A stretch of 64,000 nt of DNA from CAYGZQ01 sp964354375 [NCBI: uncultured Planctomycetota bacterium]. Lineage in GTDB: Bacteria; JAJVIF01; JAPKYR01. The position numbers and the translations under genes were made by a program. The stretch spans positions 1-64,000 of the forward strand of contig CAYGZQ010000012.1 of the NCBI GenBank assembly GCA_964354375.1. The letters run 5' to 3'. Positions 8,295 through 15,223 of this stretch are shown one piece after another (the stretch's first letter is position 1; each line of letters starts with the position of its first letter). A model generated the notes under the pieces. That model saw only the letters and a list, made by a program, of their open reading frames with translations. It was not told the DNA's origin and did no database searches.

Positions 8295-11045
8295 TCACTT
8301 GGGAGTCAACAGGCCTACGATAGTCTCGCCCGCGGGGAGATTGCCGTAGCAGCCCATGTCGACGCCGCCCTTGCCGGTATCGATGCATGGCGAACCGGTG
8401 CCGAGGTGATAGTCGTAGGGCTCGGTTGCGTTGTTGACGAACAGAGGATCCGCGCTGATGGAGTTAGGACCCGGAAGGGAACTCGGGTAGGCAATGTCCT
8501 GGATATTCCAGACATCGTTGTAGTCCGGGATTGTGTTATACGCGTAGATCCCGTAGTAGATCGGCAGGGTCTTGGATCCGTTGAGATTGGTAACTATGTT
8601 GCTATTAGCGTCATAGACATATGAAGGACTCGCGCCGTACAAGTACAAGCCGTAGACGTAGCTGGAGGCGAGATCCCCGCCCTTATTAACATCGAGCTTG
8701 TCGATAACGTTATTGGCCACCGTAACGGTCGCATACGGGTAGTAGATTCGCGGCCCATACAGCTGGCAATAGGTCAACACGTTCGGCGAGATATGGTGGA
8801 ACAGGTTGTTCGAGTACTTCGATCCGGCAGGCCAGTAGTAAGCATAAATATAGAAGTACATATAACCGGGAACCTGGGGGGTTTCCTGGAGCTTGGTGAA
8901 CTCGTTCTGGACAAAAGTCTGCGTGCCTGTGCCGTTATAGATGTAGAAATACATGTAGGCATAGGTGTAGGTATAGGAGGTGTTCAAGTCGGCGAACAGG
9001 CAGTTCTTGATCGTAATGTTGTTGCAGTAATACGCATATAGTGCGTACAGGTAGTAATACGATACCGTCCCGGTCAAGTAGCAGTCTATGAGTTTGAAGT
9101 TGTTACTGTAGTAAATATAGAGAGGCTGATACCCGGCGCTTCCCGTTCCAGGGTAGATCTCGAACTTGAAGCCCTGGATTGTGACGTCGTGGCTGTAGTA
9201 GATATAGAGCAGTTGGGCCATACCCGGGTTCGTGATCTTGGGCCTCCCGGCCGGTACCGTATACCAGGACCAGCCTCGCAGCGTGAAACCAGTGCCATAG
9301 GACCTCTGAATCTGCCCATTGTAGGTGCCGGTTCCGTAGTCGACAACGACCGTTTGCCCGAGCTCGCAAAAGGCTAATGCCTGGGCGATGGTCGAGAATG
9401 GGTTCTCCTTCGTTCCGTATTTCGGGTTGGCTGCGAAATCAGGACTATTCGACACCCACCAGTCACCGTCGACCATCAGATCCACGTCCAGAGTGGTCGC
9501 GTCGACCGGATCGTTGATGCCGTCACTGAGTACACAAGCGATGCTGAACGGGACTGTTCCCTGCGTCCAGCCGCAAATCGCTCCGAAGTCGACATCCAGG
9601 TTACCGGCACCGTCGCCGGATACCCCGTCGTAACCCGGAACCGGATTGCTGTCGGCATCGTACACTGTCCACGAGTACGTGATAGGATCGCCGTCGGGAT
9701 CTGTCGCGTCGACATTGTAAATCTCGGTCGTGAACTCGAGCGGCTCAACATTGCCCGTGACACCGCTGTTGACCACAGGAGGCTTGTTGTAGGCCTCGGG
9801 TGACACGTACAGGTCGTAGCGGAAGAACGCAGCCAGTGTCGCGACCGGAGCGCCTCCGGGAGGTGTGAGACTGCATGTATAAGTGGAATCGTACTCTCCG
9901 ATCACCCAGAACTGGTTGCCCTCGGTCCCGGCGACCGCGTCTGCCGGAATCTCGCAGTGGTAGGCGGAGTAATTCGCGTCTCCACCGGTCGGGGTCATCT
10001 CGGTCGCGTCGAACTCGTGCACCGCACTAAGAACGTTCGACTCGATCTTGATGACCGACGGCTGATAATCCCAGCCCCAGAAGTTCACGTCAAGGATGAG
10101 ATCGCCGCCGTTGTCGGTGCCGTCCACATAATACACGTCCGGGGTCACGTACACCGACAGCCCGGCGGCCTCGAACGCGTTCGCCGGATGAGTGGTCTCA
10201 TTGATCCAGCTCGCGGCGACCGCGTAGCCGTATTTCACGCCGCCGGCATTGGGGAACCTGAGATAGTAGTTCCTCGTGTTCGTGCTGCCGGACTTGAATG
10301 TACCGTTCTTCGTCGGATTATCATTGAGCCAGGTCCACAGGTCATCGGACGCCTTGAGACCGTCCGCGAAGTACTTGTACGGGTTGACCGTGGCGGTAAG
10401 CTTGTTCTGATAGCCCGGGGTCGCGAGCGTGCCCTGGGTGTAACCCATGAGTCCGGGGAACGTGAATTCCTTGGCGTTGAACCATCGGGTGTAACCGTCA
10501 GGATTACCCGTCGCTCCCTTGGTCTTGTACGGATCGACGTAGGCCGGATTGGACCCGTCGGGATTGAAATCCCACAGCGACTGGTCCGTCCCGTACCTGG
10601 CATACTTGCACTTTGAGCTGTACTTCATGGTGCTCGAACCCGGTCCCATGAAGATACCCTTCACGTCATAGCCGTTGTACTGGGGCATGCTGGGGAAGGG
10701 GTGAGTGATCGATACATCGATGTCGACATCGACGTAACCGGCCCCAATCGGTGTTCCGTAAATCTTGAACGCAAGGTTCGACGGTTTGCCGTTCACAAAC
10801 GATGTGACATTCGCAGTGAACATGCACATGCGGTTCAGAACCGCCTCAACAGACTGATTCTCGATGTCGATATAGACATCGTAGTAACCCCACAGATGAG
10901 TCTGTGCCTGACCGACATGGCTTACGGATCCTGTCAGATCCGGGTTAGCGGTCGGCGCAGTCGGGTTTCCGCCGCCGCTCGAGCAGCCCATCGCAATAAA
11001 CGTCGCCATTAGCAACGCCGCGAGGAGCACTGTCCATCGATTCAT
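8295..11045 (-). CDS. Modular lipoprotein: N-terminal module + PKD-like + Tyr-rich parallel beta-helix
   Basis: ATG at 11045 is chosen over the 43-codon longer frame because GGAGGT sits 4 nt upstream and the peptide then begins MNRWTVLLAALLMATFIAMGC, a lipoprotein signal. 916 residues. The N-terminal ~420 residues are the module shared with the genes at 12361, 15224, 52296 and 3 (HLWGYYDVYID, NRMCMFTANVT, ITHPFPSMPQYNGYDVKG, PDGYTRWFNAKEF, GYTQGTLATPG, NPYKYFADGL, GYAVAASW). Residues ~430-560 resemble a PKD/cadherin-like beta domain (ATDPDGDPITYSWTV). The rest starts with a DUF1565-like entry (GTKENPFSTIAQALAF) and continues as a parallel beta-helix with repeated YYxxN/D-ITIxxC turns and strikingly many Tyr. 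Pectate-lyase-like folds often bind polysaccharide; no catalytic residues are identified. Own terminator and promoter visible. Confidence 0.85.
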   Translation of the reverse strand: MNRWTVLLAALLMATFIAMGCSSGGGNPTAPTANPDLTGSVSHVGQAQTHLWGYYDVYIDIENQSVEAVLNRMCMFTANVTSFVNGKPSNLAFKIYGTPIGAGYVDVDIDVSITHPFPSMPQYNGYDVKGIFMGPGSSTMKYSSKCKYARYGTDQSLWDFNPDGSNPAYVDPYKTKGATGNPDGYTRWFNAKEFTFPGLMGYTQGTLATPGYQNKLTATVNPYKYFADGLKASDDLWTWLNDNPTKNGTFKSGSTNTRNYYLRFPNAGGVKYGYAVAASWINETTHPANAFEAAGLSVYVTPDVYYVDGTDNGGDLILDVNFWGWDYQPSVIKIESNVLSAVHEFDATEMTPTGGDANYSAYHCEIPADAVAGTEGNQFWVIGEYDSTYTCSLTPPGGAPVATLAAFFRYDLYVSPEAYNKPPVVNSGVTGNVEPLEFTTEIYNVDATDPDGDPITYSWTVYDADSNPVPGYDGVSGDGAGNLDVDFGAICGWTQGTVPFSIACVLSDGINDPVDATTLDVDLMVDGDWWVSNSPDFAANPKYGTKENPFSTIAQALAFCELGQTVVVDYGTGTYNGQIQRSYGTGFTLRGWSWYTVPAGRPKITNPGMAQLLYIYYSHDVTIQGFKFEIYPGTGSAGYQPLYIYYSNNFKLIDCYLTGTVSYYYLYALYAYYCNNITIKNCLFADLNTSYTYTYAYMYFYIYNGTGTQTFVQNEFTKLQETPQVPGYMYFYIYAYYWPAGSKYSNNLFHHISPNVLTYCQLYGPRIYYPYATVTVANNVIDKLDVNKGGDLASSYVYGLYLYGASPSYVYDANSNIVTNLNGSKTLPIYYGIYAYNTIPDYNDVWNIQDIAYPSSLPGPNSISADPLFVNNATEPYDYHLGTGSPCIDTGKGGVDMGCYGNLPAGETIVGLLTPK

Positions 11046-11145
11046 AAAGACCTCCTTAAGAAAGTCAGATTGACACGCTTCATTTGCCCAAAGCCATCCA
11101 GATCGCAAAAGCGTACTGCACCAGAACCTACGGGAGATTGATAGA

Positions 11146-11174
11146 ATGATAAAGCATAACATTAGCCAATGCAA
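11146..11174 (-). promoter_or_regulatory. Predicted sigma70 promoter of the beta-helix lipoprotein
   Basis: On the minus strand TTGCAT (11174-11169), a 17-bp spacer, and TATCAT (11151-11146), giving a 5' leader of about 95 nt before the ATG at 11045. Match to consensus is moderate. Confidence 0.45.
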
Positions 11175-11230
11175 CTAAAATCTTGTCATTCATTGCCGTT
11201 TTATCCCTTATTTTGGTGCCCCCTCAAATG

Positions 11231-11345
11231 TATAGAACAATAAGGCATCTCCGAGGCGTCCGGAAGCGCCGACTCAGACCGACGGCAATGAACATGATGA
11301 ACGTGCGGCTCAGGACCGCGTCAACCGCATCGTTTTCGGTGCTGC
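11231..11345 (-). pseudogene. Decayed relic of the shared lipoprotein N-terminal module
   Basis: Between the stop of the PepSY-like lipoprotein (11346) and the next promoter, the minus strand reads STENDAVDAVLSRTFIMFIAVGL and then drifts to a stop. This aligns with the module segment IENQSVEAVLNRMCMFTANV of the neighbouring gene and VENQTVDAVLNRMCMFTANV of the gene at 12361. At the DNA level TGCGGYTCAGGACCGCRTC is shared. There is no start, signal peptide or downstream module, so it is a fragment, probably left by duplication and deletion in this tandem lipoprotein region. Similarity covers only about 20 codons, hence the modest confidence. Confidence 0.45.
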
Positions 11346-12233
11346 TCAGACCCCCAACCGGTAGGGCATCACACTACCATCCTGACAGTTCACATACTTG
11401 ACCGTTCCGTCCGACAGAGAGATTTCCCAGCAGAGCGCGGGTGATGGCTCGGGGCCGCTCTGATCCTGGATAAAGACAAGGTCGACGTGGGTTGCATCCG
11501 GCCTTGCGCCTGCACCGTTCCCTGAAGCCCGATCGATCGCGGTTTCACGGTCGACGCGAATCTCCGAAATCGACCCGGTATCCCCTCTCTCGAACATGAT
11601 GGCCCTCAGGCCGCCCGATCCGACATCGGTTGCCATCATCACCCTGTGGGTGCAAACCTGATACTCCAGGTAAGGATCGTGTTTCCGATATTCACGGGGA
11701 AACATGCCGGGCAGCCAGGTCGCGGCCACGTATCCCTTGGCGGGGAGGCCCAACGCTTCCGCGACGCGCTCGGGCAGATCGGGGCCCGGTCTGAGGGCAG
11801 GAGGGGAGTAGGAGTCGGACGGCTGGGCCAGTTTGAAGAGAGTCACGTCCAGGGTTCCATCCTGCACCGTACCGTATCCGAATTCTGCTCCACCTTGCTC
11901 CACATCCACGGTCCAGAAGGAAGCGGCCGCCCCGCTCACGAGCTGGCTCTGAGCGATGACAAAGGTCGACTTGTCGTAACCGAGCTTCGCAAGCAGATTC
12001 AGAATCGCCCCCCCGGGGTCATCGGCGGTTTCGTCGGCCGGGATCGATTCCTGGGATCCGGTCGATTGCTGCACCTGTTGATCAGCCTGCGATTCCGGGG
12101 TAGAGGCCTTCTCAGGCTGCGGATTGGACGGCTGTCCGTTCCGGTCCGGAGAGGGAGTCCCCGGGCAAGCCGTCAAGAGTCCCGCCAGGATGAGACCTGA
12201 AAAAACAGCCAGGATCGAATGGATGTATCGCAT
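11346..12233 (-). CDS. Lipoprotein with PepSY-like C-terminal domain
   Basis: 295 residues. Signal peptide MRYIHSILAVFSGLILAGLLTAC with a good lipobox (LTAC), then a low-complexity Pro/Ser/Gln linker (residues ~25-70). The last ~90 residues (ISEIRVDRETAIDRASG...VDLVFIQD...LCWEISLSDGTVKYVNCQDG) look like a PepSY-type domain, with an amphipathic helix followed by strands that end in a DG turn; PepSY domains commonly inhibit proteases or bind envelope partners. Function otherwise unknown. A TATAAT box ends 7 nt before the ATG, so the mRNA may be leaderless. No ribosome site is visible. Confidence 0.7.
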   Translation of the reverse strand: MRYIHSILAVFSGLILAGLLTACPGTPSPDRNGQPSNPQPEKASTPESQADQQVQQSTGSQESIPADETADDPGGAILNLLAKLGYDKSTFVIAQSQLVSGAAASFWTVDVEQGGAEFGYGTVQDGTLDVTLFKLAQPSDSYSPPALRPGPDLPERVAEALGLPAKGYVAATWLPGMFPREYRKHDPYLEYQVCTHRVMMATDVGSGGLRAIMFERGDTGSISEIRVDRETAIDRASGNGAGARPDATHVDLVFIQDQSGPEPSPALCWEISLSDGTVKYVNCQDGSVMPYRLGV

Positions 12234-12240
12234 GATTTCG

Positions 12241-12246
12241 ATTATA
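12241..12246 (-). promoter_or_regulatory. -10 box TATAAT directly upstream of ATG (possible leaderless start)
   Basis: A perfect TATAAT on the minus strand ends 7 nt before the ATG at 12233; the expected transcription start would fall at or next to the ATG. The -35 region (about 12264-12269) is poor. Confidence 0.45.
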
Positions 12247-12306
12247 GCACCGTATTATCCGGGGGTCGAGAATTCAGGGGGGCGCGACCGGGGCGCCCAG
12301 ACTCAC

Positions 12307-12334
12307 AAAAAAGCGCCCACTATCAAGTGGGCGC
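12307..12334 (-). terminator. Rho-independent terminator
   Basis: Stem GCGCCCACT / AGTGGGCGC (12313-12321 and 12326-12334) with loop ATCA on the plus strand, followed on the minus strand by six T (12312-12307). It lies 26 bp past the stop of the nidogen-like lipoprotein. Confidence 0.92.
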
Positions 12335-12360
12335 AATGATCGGATTCAAGTGTTACTGTC

Positions 12361-14484
12361 CTATGGCACCCATCCATACTGGTACGCCGTATTTGACTGC
12401 GCGCCGTAGGTGATGCAGCAGCCCCCTGTTGAGCTCGTGTAGAAGGCTGCCGCATAAGAGCCGGAATAAGTCAGGTTCTTCCACTGGACACGCCACGGAT
12501 CGTTAGTGGTCTGGCAACCGTCCATCAGCACGATCTGGAAGGTATTCGCACCGGTGTTGTAGTAGTGCGGGCAGTTCTCCCAGTCAATGATAAAGCAGTT
12601 GACCCCATTGACCACCTTGGAGCCGTACCTGATCGGTGCCAAGTTGGAGTTCAAATCCGCCTGGTAGGCCCAGATATACGGCCAGCCAATTACGTACCCA
12701 CAACTATAGGGATACCATCCCCAGCAACTGCCGAAGGATACTCCGCCGTTCCACTCGATATTCAATGATGTGTAGTTGCCCCCGGCGAACGAGAAGGTGA
12801 ACGGGATGGAGATGCTGTATCCGCACCCATCGTCTCCTTGGGTAGTGCTGTAGCCGGTAGTGAGCTCATACGCGGAATCGTACGACACAGTGGTGCCGGC
12901 GCCGCAGGTGTACGCGGTCTCAAGGCACAATGTGACGTCCACATCGGCGCAGCAGATGGCCTCTCCGCCCTTTCCGTCCGTGACCTTCACGCACACCTCG
13001 CCGACATAGTCGGCGGTGTAGGTGTGGGTCGGTTTGTCGGGGGAGCCGGTGTAAGTGTCGTCGGCACCGCCAAAAGTACCGTCGTCGTTGAAGTCCCAGG
13101 CGAAGGTCAACGGATCGGCGTCCGGATCGGTCGAGCCGGAAGCATCAAACGCAATCTGGCCGTTGCCGATATGAGGCATAGCCGTGACGACATCGAGATC
13201 GCACACGGGATCCGCGTTGTAGGGCTCGTTGGCCACGAACAGGTTGTCGCGGAAGAAGGCAGCCAGTTTCGCCACCGGGGCGCCTCCGGCTGGTGTGAAA
13301 TCGCTCATGTAGTCGAAGTCGCCATATTCGGCAATCACCCAGAACTCGTTGCCTTCTGTGCCCTTGACATTGTCCGCGGTGATTTCGCAGTGGTAAACGG
13401 AGTAGTTCGCGTCCCCGCCGGTCGGAGTCATCTCCGCCGCGTCAAACGAATGAATTGCACCCAGTACGGTCGACTCGACCTTGATGAGGGTGGGTTGGTA
13501 ATCCCAACCCCAGACATTAACGTCCAGAATCAGGTCGCCGCCCTTGTTCGTAGCGTCGACATAGTAGACGTTAGGCTCCACATCAACTTTCATAGCAGCG
13601 GCCTCGGGCGCGTTCGCAGGATGATCCTCGGGGGCCTCACCCTTCCAGGACGCAACGACGGCATAGCCGTATTTCACGCCGTTTGCATTGGGGAACCTGA
13701 GATAGTAGTTCCTGGTGTTCTTGGTGCCCGCGGAGAACACGCCGTTCTGGTCCGGGTTTGCATTCAGCCACGTCCAAAGGTCGTCGTTCGCACCGAGGAG
13801 GTCCGCGTAGTACTTGTACGGGTTGACCGTGGCAGTGAGCATGGCCTGATAGCCAGGGGTCGCGAGCTTGCCCTGGGTGTAACCCATGATGCCGGGAAAT
13901 ACGAATTCCCTGGCATTGAACCATCGGGTGTAACCGTCAGGATTACCCACGGGTCCGTCGCCCGCGTACGGATCGGTGTATGCCGGGTCGTCCCCGTCGG
14001 GATTGAAATCCCAAAGCGACTGGTCCGTCCCGTACTTGGCATACTTGCACTTGGTGCTGTACTTCATGGTGCCGGTGCCGGGTCCCATGAAGACACCTTT
14101 CACGTCATACCCGTTGTACTGGGTCATGCCGGGGAAGGGATGAGTGATCGACACGTCGATGTCGACATCGACGTAGTCGGCGGTAGCCGGCGTGCCGTAG
14201 ATCTCGAACGCGAGGTTCGAAACGCTGCCGTTCACAAATGTTGTGACATTCGCCGTGAACATGCACATGCGGTTCAGGACCGCATCCACCGTCTGATTCT
14301 CAACGTCGATATAGACATCGTAGTACCCCCATAAGTGCGTCTGGGCCTGTCCGACATGGCTTGACGATCCGGTCAAGTTCGGATCGGCGGCAGGCGCGGT
14401 CGGGCTTCCGCTGCCGCTCGAGCAGCTCAACGCAACAAGTGCAGTCATCAGCAACGTTGCGAAGAGCACCGTCCATCGATTCAT
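12361..14484 (-). CDS. Modular lipoprotein: N-terminal module + PKD + nidogen-like domain
   Basis: ATG at 14484 is preceded by GGAGGT (4 nt) and begins MNRWTVLFATLLMTALVALSC, nearly identical to the signal of the gene at 8295; a longer open frame upstream is ignored. 707 residues. The first ~420 residues are the shared module, here very close to the 8295 copy, pointing to recent duplication. A PKD domain follows at ~435-515 (FDASGSTDPDADPLTFAWDF). The last ~190 residues (IPFTFSFAGGNYTSLNIEWNG, QADLNSN, VNCFIIDWENCPHYY, NTFQIVLMDG) resemble a nidogen (NIDO) domain, typical of extracellular matrix and adhesion proteins, with several Cys that may form disulfides. Role in surface adhesion is inference. 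Flanked by its own terminator. Confidence 0.85.
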   Translation of the reverse strand: MNRWTVLFATLLMTALVALSCSSGSGSPTAPAADPNLTGSSSHVGQAQTHLWGYYDVYIDVENQTVDAVLNRMCMFTANVTTFVNGSVSNLAFEIYGTPATADYVDVDIDVSITHPFPGMTQYNGYDVKGVFMGPGTGTMKYSTKCKYAKYGTDQSLWDFNPDGDDPAYTDPYAGDGPVGNPDGYTRWFNAREFVFPGIMGYTQGKLATPGYQAMLTATVNPYKYYADLLGANDDLWTWLNANPDQNGVFSAGTKNTRNYYLRFPNANGVKYGYAVVASWKGEAPEDHPANAPEAAAMKVDVEPNVYYVDATNKGGDLILDVNVWGWDYQPTLIKVESTVLGAIHSFDAAEMTPTGGDANYSVYHCEITADNVKGTEGNEFWVIAEYGDFDYMSDFTPAGGAPVAKLAAFFRDNLFVANEPYNADPVCDLDVVTAMPHIGNGQIAFDASGSTDPDADPLTFAWDFNDDGTFGGADDTYTGSPDKPTHTYTADYVGEVCVKVTDGKGGEAICCADVDVTLCLETAYTCGAGTTVSYDSAYELTTGYSTTQGDDGCGYSISIPFTFSFAGGNYTSLNIEWNGGVSFGSCWGWYPYSCGYVIGWPYIWAYQADLNSNLAPIRYGSKVVNGVNCFIIDWENCPHYYNTGANTFQIVLMDGCQTTNDPWRVQWKNLTYSGSYAAAFYTSSTGGCCITYGAQSNTAYQYGWVP

Positions 14485-14681
14485 ATTGACCTCCTTAGTA
14501 TGAACAATATCCTGTTTTCTTCCAGTCCAGGGTTTACGAAGCTCAGAAACCTTGCTGCACGCAGACAATAGAAACTCAAGAGCCATAATAAGAAATAATG
14601 GTGAATTTTTCAATGGCAGAGTCGCCATTTTACGTTATCCTATCTCATATTCCGGGAAGGGCATGTATGTGCGGGTCGTGC

Positions 14682-14709
14682 AAAAAAAGAGGCCGGCGTT
14701 GCGCCGGCC
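14682..14709 (-). terminator. Rho-independent terminator
   Basis: Stem GGCCGGC / GCCGGCC (14691-14697 and 14703-14709), then on the minus strand a seven-T run (14688-14682). Serves the small membrane protein gene that ends at 14741. Confidence 0.9.
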
Positions 14710-14740
14710 TGTCATGCTTCACGCTCTCCGCGTCGTCATC

Positions 14741-15061
14741 TTATCGTACAAAGAAGGGCGAATGCATTATCAGCCTGTCAAGGCCAAACCACTCCGCGAC
14801 GAAAAGCACTACCGATATCAACATGAACTTCGCGTGCTCGGGGAAGAAGTGACGGTTGAGCCAGATAAGAGAGCAGACAAGCACTATCGGGTAGCCGATC
14901 TCCTGTATCCGGTAGTAGATCACCGGGATGTTCCATTCCGTGAATGGCGTGGGCTCGAAGTAGATCCAGAAGAAAAAGAACTGCACGCCGAAAAACACGA
15001 TGTGCATCAGCACAAACGACGGCCAGTCGTCGGTTCGATACTCGTATCTGTTGCGTTTCAT
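14741..15061 (-). CDS. Small integral membrane protein, unknown function
   Basis: 106 residues with three hydrophobic segments: about 16-34 (FVLMHIVFFGVQFFFFWIY), 54-69 and 79-93. The ends are basic, as in a small inner-membrane protein. AGGAGG lies 10 nt before the ATG and a strong terminator follows, so the gene is transcribed on its own and very likely real. I do not recognise the family. Confidence 0.7.
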   Translation of the reverse strand: MKRNRYEYRTDDWPSFVLMHIVFFGVQFFFFWIYFEPTPFTEWNIPVIYYRIQEIGYPIVLVCSLIWLNRHFFPEHAKFMLISVVLFVAEWFGLDRLIMHSPFFVR

Positions 15062-15158
15062 GGCTTCTCGCCTCCTGATTCCGCCCTGCTATGCCTTTCG
15101 TTTGTTAAGACCCCGTTAGATGCCTGAAGGTTTGCCGATTCGGACGCCGGCGCGAGAG

Positions 15159-15187
15159 AAAAAAGAGAACCCGCCTTTCAGACGGGC
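15159..15187 (-). terminator. Rho-independent terminator
   Basis: Minus-strand stem CCCGTC / GGCGGG (15186-15170, one G-T pair, loop TGAAA) followed by TTCTC and a six-T run (15164-15159). Lies past the PQQ lipoprotein stop at 15224. Confidence 0.7.
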
Positions 15188-15223
15188 CCCGCTTATCCCC
15201 TCAGGACAATGTCAGGGCGAATG

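Noticed and set aside
12838-14334. 498-codon open frame on the plus strand
   Set aside because: Antisense to the nidogen-like lipoprotein, with Val/Gly/Arg-rich shadow composition.
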